Positions 32,414 to 43,891 of a DNA stretch of 64,000 nucleotides are shown piece by piece. Location: NCBI GenBank assembly GCA_004565275.1, contig SDOX01000008.1, positions 589,327 through 653,326 on the forward strand, in the 5' to 3' direction. The stretch's first letter is position 1, and every line of letters starts with the position of its first letter. The position numbers and the translations under genes are program-made. The stretch is from Nannochloropsis salina CCMP1776 (Eukaryota > Sar > Eustigmatophyceae > Eustigmatales > Monodopsidaceae). The notes under the pieces are model-generated. The model saw nothing but the letters and a program-made list of their open reading frames with translations, did no database searches and was not told the origin of the DNA.

Positions 32414-32861
32414 ACGCACACGACGCAGATTCGAATGGGTAGTGGGAGGCAAGGCAAAGCGAACTTGCAATGCTGCCCTATGCAGCCAGCTTTGTAAACA
32501 AGGGTTCATCATAAAATCTGTCAGGTGGAGAAGGAACAATTTTGCACGAAAGGAGCTGGACTCGGCGCTGAAGAGGGAGGGTGGAGGGGGAGCCTAGCAA
32601 CATGACAAGGAGGGTTGGACTGGTGAGAAGCAACGTAAGCAGCAACTGTGGCTCTTTTCAAAGAATCAAAGGGTCCATTTGCAGCAAAATTCATTTTAAT
32701 TTTCACCCGCCGTACCAAGCCGCACAGTCTATTGAACGCATCTGTTGTCTCTTCTTGATGAGACTCGCTCCCTTGAAGGCTTTACCAGGCCCCCTCTGAT
32801 CCATCGTCCTTGTTTCTCAACCGTTGGACGGTGATTCAAAATGCATGTGGCTATTGTCCGA
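32414..32861. other. Convergent intergenic region
   Basis: 448 bp between the 3' ends of carrier B (+) and the TLC gene (-). Nothing recognised. Confidence 0.45.
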
Positions 32862-34230
32862 TCACGCTTTTTTCGACTTGCTGGCCTCCGTGACGGGCTT
32901 GCTGCGCTTCTTGACGGGCGAGCTGATGGGTGTCTTGATCCCGCGGGCTTTGCTGTCAAAAGGAGGGCAGAGCATGGAACCGGAGTCAATTTTCAACATG
33001 TTGTGAAAAGGGTGTGGAGAAAGGGACGGGAAATTACCAGCTGAAAGGAGAAGAAGGAGGAGAGAGACAGGTTGTGAGGATGGAAACGTACCGGTAGATC
33101 AAGGTCAGCAGCTTGTAGAACCAGAAGTAATTGAGGCCCGCGAAGGCGAAAACGATGAATAGCTGGAAGTAGAAGACACCGTCTCGACCGTCGTACAAGT
33201 GCCGGTTGCCGGGCGCCAAGTAAGTATAGGCCAGCAAGGGGGAGACGAGGATCCTGACGACGAAAAAGGTGACCAGGAGGGCGAGGGTCAGTAGCTTGAA
33301 AGCGACACCGTCCGAGAGCCCCACCGTGTTCATCATCCAGGCCGTGTGTAGGATTGGCGTGGAGCCCTCAGCAAGGTAGACGAGCATGGTGTACCATCCT
33401 GAAGCCACGTCGTTGGTCTGCAAGGTGTGCCAGTGAGAGAGGATCCCGGCCAGGTGATGGAAAAGGACCGCGTAGTCGTAGACGGCGGGTGTAGCCAACT
33501 CAACAACCAGGTCATAGAGCATGTAGCCTGTCATGATCCGCATGGTGTCCTTTTCGTACATGTCCAAGGCCGGGGCGATCGAGAGGAGGGAAAAATTGTG
33601 CCCGAAAAGGGGCTTCAAGACGATCCAGTAGCGAAAGGCGCGATAGCTCATAATGACAGCATGTCCTAAGGATTTCAAATTAAGAGATCGATTATAAAAT
33701 GTCTTTGTATAATATATATAATATATATGTGTGTGGCAAGCTAGTGGGTACCCGGATTTCATGATTTTCATCAAGGTCATGCACGCGCCACTGACAGGGT
33801 ACGTCAGCACTACAACATGACCATTTGCCCCACTCGACAACTCCTGCTGGGCAGATTGCACCACAAAAATGTACTGTGGCTATTACATAAGCTTACCTAA
33901 GGCCACCATGCGGTTGTCCCAGTCCGTGCGCGCCTGTTTAGGCAACCGCCGGTAGGTCGCTGAGATTTTCCCAAGCACTATCCCGCTCCCGAAGAAAGAC
34001 GCGGTGCATAACAAGCCATAGGCCAGAGCTAAGGGCAATCGGATGCCAAAATGAGCTTCTCCATCAACCGATTCTTCCGTGTAAAAGCGGGACAGACCCG
34101 ACAACATGTCTTGGTACATATCTGCGGCCAAATTGTCGAAAGACGAGCTCGCCTCCTGGAGGGAGGATGTAGGAATGGAGGTAAGCTCAGGAAAGGCTTG
34201 GCCAGGTCGATTTATCAAAAATTGTTCCAT
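32862..34230 (-). CDS. TLC-domain ER membrane protein, TLCD4/TMEM56-like (3 exons)
   Basis: Exons on the minus strand are 34230-33897, 33665-33092 and 32952-32862. Introns are GTAAGC...TTAG (231 bp) and GTACGT...ACAG (139 bp), the phases fit, and the coding sum is 999 nt, giving 332 aa. Exon 1 has a hydrophobic helix (PLALAYGLLCTASFFGSGIV). Exon 2 encodes the TLC (TRAM-LAG1-CLN8) domain with the membrane-embedded HHLAGILSHW, the EGSTPILHTAWMMNT motif typical of the TLCD4 branch, and a final aromatic helix. Exon 3 is a basic tail ending SKSKKA, with Lys at -3 and -5, a KxKxx-type ER-retrieval signal. TLC proteins include ceramide synthases and lipid sensors; the ceramide-synthase Lag1 motif is not complete here, so lipid handling of unknown type is inferred. 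The first intron contains a short (TA)n run near 33709-33730. Confidence 0.8.
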
Positions 34231-34846
34231 CTTCCATCGCCTTTTTGGTTTTCTGATGAGATTATGGAAAATCCACCTGTCGTTCTGTGGCGCCCTCGGA
34301 AAGGGGGAAGTATACCATTTGCCAGCCTCAATTTCGCCGCTTCAAGTCTTCAAGTTGCTTCGGACACGAACGCCCCAGCGCTGCAAGGGCGACAGGACAA
34401 AATAACAATGATAGGGACATGGCTGGGCATGACAGTGGATACTGCCGATATTCTGGACTATTTCCGTGTACTTTGTTAGAATCTCGTTGTGGACGGTCCC
34501 ATACATGGTATTTTTTGGCAGGTCAAATGATTTCGCATGCTGGGGGGCGGGGTCCCCTCAAAGGCGTCCATGCTGACTTCCATCTCACTGCCATGATTCA
34601 CCCATTCCACAGGGTACCCAAGCACGCCTGCCTTGTGGATGGGTCTCAGAAGGAGGTGAAAGTGCTCCACTTCCCTAGCGTGCTGTTGTGTCCTTCATTC
34701 ACATGACAGACGGGGCGATTGGACCCGCGGCTTCTCCCCCGTGCTGCTCGAGGATTAGCGCGGAAGCCTCTAAGTCACAACCCAGACGTGCCTTTTTGTA
34801 CCGTTTCATCACATTGCTGACCCTTTGGAAACTTGGCAAGGGGAAA
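34231..34846. other. Divergent intergenic region TLC/RNase HI
   Basis: About 600 bp. The RNase H frame is open back to 34703 (first ATG), so part of this may be coding. No other feature was seen. Confidence 0.4.
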
Positions 34847-36493
34847 ATGGCTTCCTCTGCCCGTTCCAATGCAGTCGCAGCGCTAAATGCAACTCCTCTC
34901 GCAAACATGCATGTCCAGTGGCGGAGACGCGCAACAGCAGGACGGGGTCATTTTCGCAATACTTTTGGAGCCTTCATCAGCACAAATTTAAGGACACAGT
35001 CGACCATACCTATGGGTGTGGCTGCGAAAAAGAGCTCGAAGCTTACCGGTGGTACCACACCACCTCCACACCGTCCGAGAAGTAGCAGCGGTGGCACTCT
35101 CACGGGCGACACTGGCCACGTGAACCCATACCAACCGCACAGTCCATTCCTGGATCAGCCTCCCGCCTATTCTCACCTTGTCTTTCCCGGTGGGGACTCC
35201 AAGGCTGCCAGCAAAGCCCATCAGCACACGAACTCGTACCTCTCCCACGTTCTGCGCCTCCGCCTCCGCACCATGGATCCCTCTTCCCTGCCTCCAACCT
35301 CCTCCCTTGCCTCGCCACTCCTCGCAGCCGAGGGAGAAATTGTCATTGAGCAGGGACCTGGCTCCAATGCCCGAAAGCCACAGCCTGCCTGGTGCACACA
35401 GGTGTGGGTCGGCCTGGGGCGTGGCGAGAGGGAGGCCGTTTACGGTTTAATTGCGCAGGGCGTGGCCGCTGCACAGGCTCTGGGCCTTAAGAACTTGCAG
35501 GTGGCTGCCCCGTCGGCACAAGTGGCGCGAGAGATTTGTGGAATTGACGCGGTGGCGGAGAGCAAGGGCTCGAAGGGGACCCAAGGCGGCGATTGTTCCT
35601 TGCGTACGGCCCATCGAAAGATCCAATCGATGATCAAGTTCTTCCCCTTCTTCTCCGTCTCGTATCGTATTGTGAAAGAGGGGCACGAGGAGGAGATGGT
35701 GCTCCAAGCCGTCCCCAGCCTGAGAGGCAGCCAAGATGGGGACGAGGAGGAAGCTCACCCCATGCCACCGACAACGCTCACTCCTTTTCGCACACCTTCC
35801 ACGACTGGTTTTGGCAATGGTGCGAAAGGCTCCGCTGTCAATTTCGAGGAAGGAGATGACGAAGAAGGACACGCTCGATCAAGGCACGATGCCTCACCGG
35901 ACTCCCCAGTACATAAAGCATCATGTCCTCCAAGCGCCCCCCTTCCCGCGCGAAGCCACGTTTCTAAGGTCGGCACGGGCATGCGGCCCATGTCTCCGAT
36001 AATAAACCCTACTGCTCAGTATCTGCTCCGCTTTGACGGCGGCTCCCGGGGAAATCCAGGCCCTGGAGGCGCGGGTATTGTTATTTACGAGCAGGCCTCT
36101 CTTGTGCAGGTGCGGGGCTTGTCTCTGTGGCTGGGATCTGACCCACCGTTGACAAATAACGAGGCAGAATACCATGGATTGGTCGCAGGTCTGAGAGCAG
36201 CCAAGAAATTGGGTATTCGGAGGATTTGCGTCGAGGGAGATTCTCAACTGGTGGTACGGCAGATCTTAGGGGTGTACAAAGTCAGGAACGAACGTCTGAG
36301 AGTGTTGTATTCAGAGGCCATGGCGTTGAAGGAAAACTTTGCCGAGTTCTCGATCCGGCATGTCGAGCGGTCACAGAACTCGGATGCAGATGCGTTAGCC
36401 AACAGAGCTTTAGATGAGCAATGTAATGGGACGTTTGATTCGTGCGGGTTACGGCTTGATTACTCAAAAGAGGCTGACCAGGCTAAAGAATGA
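34847..36493 (+). CDS. Ribonuclease HI with long N-terminal region
   Basis: The C-terminal 145 residues form an RNase HI domain that cuts RNA in RNA-DNA hybrids. All four acidic catalytic residues are visible: D in FDGGSRGNPGPGGAG, E in NNEAEYHGL, D in VEGDSQLVVRQI, and D in QNSDADALANRAL. This is the bacterial/plant-like compact type without the basic handle. The preceding 390 residues have no recognised fold except a possible alpha/beta stretch at about 165-225 (VWVGLGRGEREAVYGLIAQG). I use the ATG at 34847 because it gives an Arg/Ala/Ser-rich, acid-free N-terminus (MASSARSNAVAALNATPL...) that looks like a mitochondrial or plastid transit peptide. The frame stays open to an ATG at 34703. 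An organelle-genome R-loop role is inferred only from this. Confidence 0.82.
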   Translation: MASSARSNAVAALNATPLANMHVQWRRRATAGRGHFRNTFGAFISTNLRTQSTIPMGVAAKKSSKLTGGTTPPPHRPRSSSGGTLTGDTGHVNPYQPHSPFLDQPPAYSHLVFPGGDSKAASKAHQHTNSYLSHVLRLRLRTMDPSSLPPTSSLASPLLAAEGEIVIEQGPGSNARKPQPAWCTQVWVGLGRGEREAVYGLIAQGVAAAQALGLKNLQVAAPSAQVAREICGIDAVAESKGSKGTQGGDCSLRTAHRKIQSMIKFFPFFSVSYRIVKEGHEEEMVLQAVPSLRGSQDGDEEEAHPMPPTTLTPFRTPSTTGFGNGAKGSAVNFEEGDDEEGHARSRHDASPDSPVHKASCPPSAPLPARSHVSKVGTGMRPMSPIINPTAQYLLRFDGGSRGNPGPGGAGIVIYEQASLVQVRGLSLWLGSDPPLTNNEAEYHGLVAGLRAAKKLGIRRICVEGDSQLVVRQILGVYKVRNERLRVLYSEAMALKENFAEFSIRHVERSQNSDADALANRALDEQCNGTFDSCGLRLDYSKEADQAKE

Positions 36494-36989
36494 TCATTCG
36501 CACAAATCGAAAGGAAGCATCAGGATTGTCTCTATTTTTTGGTAAGATGCTCATCTTTGTTGTGCTGAGAATTTAATTTGATGGTGGGACGCCTGTTTCA
36601 AATTTTGAGCAGATAGACGTGGTGCTTCAAGCGAACTGCCCTTGCATGTCTAGGACCCAGCAAGCGTTTTAACATGCCCTTTGTCATTAAAACACATGAT
36701 AGAGGAGGCGAGGCGAAACAACCAGCTGCGCTTTGACCGACAAGCAGATTTCTTGACCATCGCAATTATTTTTCTGTTTCCGTGTCCTAGAACTCTCGAA
36801 GTAACCTCCCCACCCTACACGGTGCTTTCTCGACGGCAGAGCTTCAACCATGCCGACTCCTTCCTACAAACTACGCGCTCCCCCTGGCACACAATGACCT
36901 CTTTCGATCTTTGCTCACTTTCACAGGCAGGATCGCTTTAAACGTTACCTAAAGCATCAGCTTTTCTTGCAGGAGTTTCCGACTTTGAG
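36494..36989. other. Intergenic region upstream of the DUF1415 gene
   Basis: 496 bp between two genes on the same strand. A C/T-rich, AG-ending stretch just before the next ATG could be a 5' UTR intron acceptor. Nothing else was seen. Confidence 0.35.
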
Positions 36990-38903
36990 ATGAGGCCATT
37001 CCTTCCCTTCCTCTTGATCCTAGCGGCTACATCAACTCCTCTGCCTCCCCTGTACTCTATTGGGTTCCAGATTCCATCACCCTCCCGGCCCCCATACACT
37101 CTGATCAAAGTGGGACTCGATCAGCATTATCCAGGGCATGGTCATGGACGAACGGCCTTCCTCCGTCACAGTGCTTTGCAAGCATCCACTGGAACTCCAA
37201 GTAGCAGTCCTCATAGCAAAGTCGATCTGGAGACCTGGATGGAAGAGTGGAAAGATAAGCGGCAGCAAGATGGAGGAGGGCTAGCCAAAGCCACAATATT
37301 TCAACATGCCTCGTTGGCGGAAGTTTTGGCTGAAGTTTACGACCAAGTCCTGAAGGCTGAAAAAGCAGAGAAAGGTGCACCACCACCCGAACATCTTTTA
37401 TTGTTTCCGCAAGCTGAACAATTGTATGATGGACAAATGATGCGGCAATTTGGAGACCATTTAGACCTGTGCAAAGAATGCTGTGAAGTGATGGGCGTCT
37501 CCCAGAACACGATCGCCATGCACCCGTCTACCACCAGCCCGGCCTTGCAGACTCCAGTCCCGGCGCTCTTGATCAAAGGTATCGCGAACGCGGAGGACGA
37601 ATTCGAGGACGATCCGTTTTGGGATGATGACGATGAAGGGTTCGACTTTTCTGCGCTTTACGCAAACGAAGACGGGGAAACGGACGCCCGGGAGCAGGAA
37701 AAACTGTACGAGGTCCCCGAGGGGGACGGACCAGTCATATCGGGAATGAGAGAATGGGTGGACGCTATCATTGCTGATTTGGGTGTGTGTCCCTTCACAG
37801 TCAATGCTGGCAAGGCGGGCCTACCTCAGGGCGCGATTCGTTATGAGATCAACCGTAGCATGTCGCCGGAAGAGATCTATCGGAAATACTGGCAGGAAGT
37901 CGCCCTGATTTCCACAGACAGCGCCCAGGCACAAGACGAACGGAGCCTCAGCACCACCCTCTTGATAACCCCTAATTTCGGCCTCCGGAACCGGGAATTT
38001 TTCGAGACGTTCAGCAACACGCTCACCCAGCCTTTGGAAGCGTTGGGCTTGGAGGACGAGGTCCAGCTCGTCTTCTTTCATCCCGAATGGGTCTTCCGCG
38101 ACGGTGCCGACCGCATGGGCCAGGACGATGCCGCGAATTTCGCCCGTCGATCCCCATGGCCGATGATCAACATTCTGCGGACCCCACAGGTGAGGAAAGC
38201 ACAAAAAGCCATCCCGACGGGGCTCGTGTACCGGCAAAACGAAGTGACATTGGACAAGATTGGATCCGGCCGCTTGCGCCGTTGGCTGGTGACACGGGAC
38301 TGGGGAGAGGTCAAAGACAACTTTCGTGTCGACCGAAAGACGGTGCCAATCCTTTCGACCGCCCAAGATCTTCTGTCGGGGCTGACGCCTGAGGCCTTGA
38401 AGGAGGAAGACGTCGTTCTTGTCCCGCCGCCGAGTCCGAAGGCGGGCGAGGGGGCGGTAGCGCAGGAGGACGAGGGCCTGGAGGGAGGGCAAGACGTGCG
38501 TTTGAACGAGCAGACTGGCGGTGAAGACATGGAGATGGATCTCGACGAGTTGGAAGATACGGCCTCGGCCTCTGCGGTCGCGTACTCAGCGGCGGCTGCT
38601 TCTGAAGCCGCTGCGGCCAACCGTCAATTTTTCGGGGGAGGATTTGAGGACGAGTTCGCCGCGTTGAGGGAGGCCGTAAGGAAGGAGGAGGAGGATGATG
38701 ACGACTGGGACCAGCCCCTCTCCGAGTCATTGGAGCTGTTGGAGAGAGACCCCCACCGCGTGCGGCGTCCGATGGGAGAGATCATCGAGGATTCCAAGGC
38801 GGTTCTAGCCATGCTCCGAAAGCGTTTGGGTCAACGCCTCCCTCTCTCTCCGGCCGAGGTGCATAGCTTTGAAGAGCGAGCCAAGCGGATGCAAAATGAT
38901 TGA
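36990..38903 (+). CDS. DUF1415-domain protein, probable plastid import
   Basis: 637 aa. The central part (about residues 250-450) matches DUF1415: MREWVDAIIADLGVCPFT, then LSTTLLITPNFGLRN, VQLVFFHPEWVFRDG, and NFARRSPWPMINILRTPQV, in the family order. DUF1415 is found in bacteria and plastid-bearing eukaryotes and its activity is unknown. The N-terminus has a signal-peptide-like core (FLPFLLILAATSTPLPPLYS) followed by IGFQIPSPSRPPY. A Phe just after the cleavage site and then a Ser/Pro/basic stretch is the bipartite plastid pre-sequence pattern of heterokont algae, so plastid targeting is inferred. Acidic linkers flank the domain, an Ala-rich segment lies near 530, and the C-terminal 100 residues are charged. 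The start is the first ATG and yields the signal peptide. Confidence 0.78.
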   Translation: MRPFLPFLLILAATSTPLPPLYSIGFQIPSPSRPPYTLIKVGLDQHYPGHGHGRTAFLRHSALQASTGTPSSSPHSKVDLETWMEEWKDKRQQDGGGLAKATIFQHASLAEVLAEVYDQVLKAEKAEKGAPPPEHLLLFPQAEQLYDGQMMRQFGDHLDLCKECCEVMGVSQNTIAMHPSTTSPALQTPVPALLIKGIANAEDEFEDDPFWDDDDEGFDFSALYANEDGETDAREQEKLYEVPEGDGPVISGMREWVDAIIADLGVCPFTVNAGKAGLPQGAIRYEINRSMSPEEIYRKYWQEVALISTDSAQAQDERSLSTTLLITPNFGLRNREFFETFSNTLTQPLEALGLEDEVQLVFFHPEWVFRDGADRMGQDDAANFARRSPWPMINILRTPQVRKAQKAIPTGLVYRQNEVTLDKIGSGRLRRWLVTRDWGEVKDNFRVDRKTVPILSTAQDLLSGLTPEALKEEDVVLVPPPSPKAGEGAVAQEDEGLEGGQDVRLNEQTGGEDMEMDLDELEDTASASAVAYSAAAASEAAAANRQFFGGGFEDEFAALREAVRKEEEDDDDWDQPLSESLELLERDPHRVRRPMGEIIEDSKAVLAMLRKRLGQRLPLSPAEVHSFEERAKRMQND

Positions 38904-39972
38904 CATGTGGGGGTGGCTCGTTGACAGCAGGCATAAGTCGAAAAGATAATATTATTTGTCTACTTAAAACAAACTGCAAAAACAGACGTTTCGCTTTTTC
39001 TCGACTTGATTTTATTCTTTTGAGGTTGTATGGAATGCTTTTATTCCTGTGTAGGTTGGCGAGAACATCATTGCTGTCACTGGGTGCGTCCGTGCGATAA
39101 ACATCACTCCGCACATGCAAAGAAAGGGCACAGGCAACGCACCTCGTCTGGTCGGCTTTGACGTCGAAAGCTTGTGGGGGGCAGCCCCGGCGCAAGTGGA
39201 TGAAAAAACTCGGCACCGACTCCCAGCCGAGAAAAATCCACCGGCCTTCCGTCGGTCTTTTCGTCTGGTTAAGGTCTCCCGTGTCTCATATCCAATGACA
39301 CTGCAGGTGTGTGGCACTGACTCGGACCCAAAATGGTGCACGACGCTGATGATGACCACGCCACACGCCCAAAAAAACTCTTAAGACAAGGAGGGGCGAG
39401 GGATCGCACAGGGGAAGACGAAGGGGGGCGGAGGTGTACAGGAGACAGGCAGGCAGGTAAAAAAGTCGAGGCACGGCAGGGATTTCGACAACAGAGGCGG
39501 CGGCAGTCACATTACACGTAGCTCAAAAGGAGGAGAACGAAGCGAAAGCTTTCTACGCAAAGGACACAGATTGAAGGAGTATGGTCGACCTGGTCTATCT
39601 ATTCCTAAGGAAATTCCAAGGCAAACGCAGTACGATGCGAACACACAGGGCCGATCATAAGGATGTCCACTTGAAAGAGGAAGCGACGACTTCTCTTTGC
39701 TTAGCAGGCAAATGTACAAAGCGAAAGGAAATAGACGGCGTCGAGGAGGCAAAAAGCTTCATAGAGGAGCGCTGACGAAGGGGCAGGTGGAAAGGTCGAG
39801 GGAGATGGAGGGGGCACGCTCTCACTGATTACAGACCCCTTCTCAACAGCTTCGTAAAAAACAGACTTCAAACCTCAGAGAATCTTCGCGAAATAGGGCA
39901 TGATCCTTCATCGCTTGCCCACAAAAAGCAAGGGAATCCCTCTACCAAACCTCAACGACGCTCCCATTTCAC
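38904..39972. other. Gene-free stretch left of the satellite array
   Basis: About 1.07 kb with only short overlapping frames and no recognised domain. It probably includes the 3' UTR of the DUF1415 gene. Confidence 0.4.
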
Positions 39973-39976
39973 AATG

Positions 39977-41340
39977 GCGAACCTCACATGAACGCTTCAG
40001 TAGCCACCGCGGGCATGACGAATGACCCTTCAAAGGCACGCCGATACACTGCCAGGAAGTGAAGAGAACGGAAGCAAACAAGGCGTTTCCCTGCCCTCCC
40101 ACATTCCTGCCCATGTTTCACACTTCTAAGCTCCACTGATGCGAACCTCACATGAACGCTGCAACAGCCACCGCGGGCATGACGAATGAGCCTTCCAAGG
40201 CTCGCCGATACACTGCCAGGAAGTGAAGAGAACGGAAGCAGAGAAAGTCTTTCCCGGCCCTCCCCCATTCCTGCCCATGCTTCACACTGCTAAGCTCCAC
40301 AAATGCGAACCTCACATGAACGCTTCAACAGCCACCGCGGGCATGACGAATGAGCCTTCAAAGGCACGCCGATACACTGCCAGGAAGTGAAGAGAACGGA
40401 AGCAGAAAAAGCGTTTCCCTTCCCTCCCACATTCCAGCCCATGTTTCACACTTCTAAGCTCCACAAATGCGAACCTCACATGAACGCTTCAACAGCCACC
40501 GCGGGCATGACGAATGACCCTTCAAAGGCACGCCGATACACTGCCAGGAAGTGAAGAGAACGGAAGCAGAAAAAGCGTTTCCCTGCCCTCCCACATTCCA
40601 GCCCATGTTTCACACTTCTAAGCTCCACAAATGCGAACCTCACATGAACGCTTCAGTAGCCACCACGGGCATGACGAATGACCCTTCAAAGGCACGCCGA
40701 TACACTGCCAGGAAGTGAGGAGAACGGAAGCAGAAAAAGCGTTTCCCTGCCCTCCCACATTCCAGCCCATGTTTCACACTTCTAAGCTCCACAAATGCGA
40801 ACCTCACATGAACGCTTCAACAGCCACCGCGGGGCATGACGAATGAGCCTTCAAAGGCACGCCGATACACTGCCAGGAAGTGAAGAGAACGGAAGCAGAA
40901 AAAGCGTTTCCCTGCCCTCCCACATTCCAGCCCATGTTTCACACTTCTAAGCTCCACAAATGCGAACCTCACATGAACGCTTCAGTAGCCACCACGGGCA
41001 TGACGAATGAGCCTTCCAAGGCACGCCGATACACTGCCAGGAAGTGAAGAGAACGGAAGCAGAAAAAGCGTTTCCCTGCCCTCCCACATTCCTGCCCATG
41101 TTTCACACTTCTAAGCTCCACAAATGCGAACCTCACATGAACGCTTCAGTAGCCACCGCGGGCATGACGAATGAGCCTTCAAAGGCACGCCGATACACTG
41201 CCAGGAAGTGAAGAGAACGGAAGCAGAAAAAGCGTTTCCCTGCCCTCCCACATTCCTGCCCATGTTTCACACTTCTAAGCTCCACAAATGCGAACCTCAC
41301 ATGAACGCTTCAGTAGCCACCGCGGGCATGACGAAAATGC
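39977..41340. repeat. 164-bp satellite, nine tandem units
   Basis: The word GCGAACCTCACATGAACGCT (one unit with a single change) starts units at 39977, 40141, 40305, 40469, 40633, 40797, 40962, 41126 and 41290. The period is 164 bp, except one of 165 bp caused by an extra G near 40834. Eight units are complete and the ninth breaks off at about 41337. Units 3-8 are nearly identical, while the first two differ more, as expected when the array ends escape homogenisation. Sequence after the array (about 41340-41400) still resembles the unit weakly. 164 is not a multiple of three, so the array does not code for a repeated peptide. Each unit has a CCGCGG palindrome (CCACGG in two units). Confidence 0.95.
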
Positions 41341-43891
41341 CTTTTACGTGCACTGCAAGGTGAAGAAGATACAAGGATGAAAAGTTCCCGTAGCCCCCCT
41401 TCCGTTGCTCGACATTTCTGCTGTCTACTTCTGTATTCGACGTCATGTGATACAACCTCAAACTTACGAAGACTGATAGTATGGGCTCCGCGGCTCTCAA
41501 TGTCTCGAGATTGCCTGCGCTCTCGCACTACAGAATCTTGTGTTTAAAAAAGGAAAGGAAAGGAAAACATTTCCTGCCCGAAATCCTCATACGGACACAC
41601 GACATGGGGAGTGTGAACCCTTTTGGAGCAGGATGCGAACCTCTACAGGCGGCTCCTGAAAGACGCAGCCCCGCCAGCCTCAAGGCTGTTGCATGTAGGG
41701 GAGGGAAAGAAGGGGGACATGCCCTGCCAAACTCCTCCAAAATCCATTCCTATCACCGAACCCAAGCACCACTACATGCAGACGAGGGGATTCTCGAACC
41801 TCCTGTAGAAGACAGACTGAAGCAACCGCTGCCGTGTCCCAGTTCCTGAGCCTACAAGGGAAGAAAAGAAGAACAAAGGCCAGTGCCACTCCCTCTTCGA
41901 CCACTTACGCTCAAACTGCCGCCAGTCAGTCAAATCTGAAAGATTAGCTGCCAAGCGCAGGGGGGGAAACTTACAAGGACTTCTGCATGGAGTGGGGAAG
42001 AAAAAGTTTCCAAGCCTGGCCACATTCCCTCTCTTGATACAAGCTTTTTCAAAGTCTACAGTTGTGGCAGATAGGAAGGATTGCAATACCCTCAATTCAA
42101 ACCTCAACGAGCCGAGGGAGCGAGAAAAAGCCGTCCATTTGCATGCACTTGGCAACAAAAGCCCTACGGGACGATGAGAATAGAAGGAGGAAGGTGTCCA
42201 CGGCACAAACGAGTAGGAACTTTCGCAAAGGGTCACTCTTCGGTTCAAAAGTCGTATGAGGGAAGCCATGAATAGGGATGGGACGGAGGGACGGCAGGAG
42301 GGTGATGGAAAGCGGGGCAAAAGGTGTTTACCGCGAAAGATGGATATGTGAACACAGAGCTTTGACGCTAACCAGCTTCACAATGAAAGCACGCCATCTG
42401 TAAAAAAACAGGATCTGCGATGGGGAGGGAGGAAGATGCGTGCATACCATATTTCGCCGCGGTGTGGTGAAGCAAAAAGTGAAAGTGGAGGAGTTATGCT
42501 TGACTAAAAAAGAGGCGAGGATCGGGATGTATCAAATGCAGGTATGCAGACAGGTTGAAGGGATGATGGCGGTGACGATTATGGTGATGATTGAGATGAA
42601 ACTTGTGAAGGTATGTTGTGAATGCGCAAGCGAAGGGGACGATGTGCATAGGACGTTTGAAGGGGTATGAAGTGGGTCGTGAAGCAGTGGCAGGGAACGA
42701 ATTGCAGGCTAGACGACATAGACAAAAAAGTTGCGTGCCGTCCCAAAAGAGATGAAGCCTCCCAATGAAGCGATCGAATATAGCAATATGAGAATCTTGG
42801 ACATGTCACCTCCTAGATAATGGGGGTGGTTCAGTCGAAAGGCCTGGCAACCAGTGCTAAGATGAGGTACACCGCACAAGCAAATCGATGTCATTTGTGA
42901 GATTTCAGGTCACAAAGAAGTGGAGTGCGTTAGACTGGCGCTTGAGGGATCAAGGATGCACCGAAGTTGATCGACACTGTGGGCTCAGGGCGGAAGGTGA
43001 ATACGTTTGGCCCTTTGCCTTTGTGAAAGCTTTGACTGCTTGTGCAGGTAAGCGGGTGTAGATTGCATGGCCGCTATACATTGAGTATCATATATTTGAT
43101 GGGCGGAAAGTACGAAGTGATAAGCAAGGAGCAAGCTGGTAATGCTTTGTACAATAGACTCTTAGGAGAGTCACCCATGGTGGTTAAAGGCGTCAAAGCT
43201 TGAAAACAACAAGTTGCTCGTACCGTTAGGCACGACTCTAGGACACACCACAGAGGTCAACAGGTGTGGTACACAGTGGAGCAAACGTAAACAGTCGGGA
43301 AAGAGGTGATTTTGAAGGAGTGTGGTCGCGTCTACAGGCGGAAGGGTTGAGGAGGAGGGACGCGCATCCTCCCCGTCCTTCCCCCTCCTCCCCGTGCAGA
43401 GGGCTCGTAACGGAAAACGGTTACGATAACCTCCTTGTTGGGGGAACGGAATATTAACGAGATGGTGTTGGCGCGTGGTGTGTGGGTGTTGAAAACGCAA
43501 TTATGTACTGATAAGGAGTGAACATAGAAGGCTTGGTCGTCAATTTTCTAAGCGAAAGAGCGCATCTACCGGCATTTACTCTCAAAAAACGAATATGTTG
43601 AAGAAGGCGTTCATTCGTGAGAATGCGTCCAAGAGTAAAGAAGCACCTGGATGTATTTTTCAAAATTCTTATTTTGTAATAATCTACCGTCACAACAGCT
43701 CTGACATCGATTGCTCTATTAATGAAGTTGTTTAATGTTATCTGTCCTGTACTGCACCCTTTTCCCTCAACAGGCCCTTTCGTCTTGTGTTTGAAGTCCA
43801 ATCGCACTTAACAGGAATAGAAAACAAAAACAAATCATCAGCAAAAGTTGTGAGCAGCACACTCCGTGATGCTACATGTTTCCTTCCTTTT
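41341..43891. other. Gene-free 2.5-kb stretch right of the satellite array
   Basis: The first 60 bp are a diverged satellite unit. The rest has no frame with a recognisable domain; the longest (41772-42320, minus) is Ser/Arg/Pro-rich and looks random. No tRNA or rRNA was recognised. Together with 38904-39972 it forms the longest gene-poor interval in the window, about 5 kb including the array. Confidence 0.45.

Noticed and set aside
39977-41340. The 164-bp array as a CRISPR array
   Set aside because: The units abut without unique spacers, and this is a eukaryotic genome.
39984-41500. Minus-strand frames inside the satellite that end in the same short peptide (MPAVATEAFM)
   Set aside because: The period is not a multiple of three and each frame stops within about one or two units; the shared peptide is only the shared DNA.
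41772-42320. A 182-codon minus frame right of the satellite
   Set aside because: Ser/Arg/Pro-rich random-looking composition, no domain, no codon pattern like the real genes.
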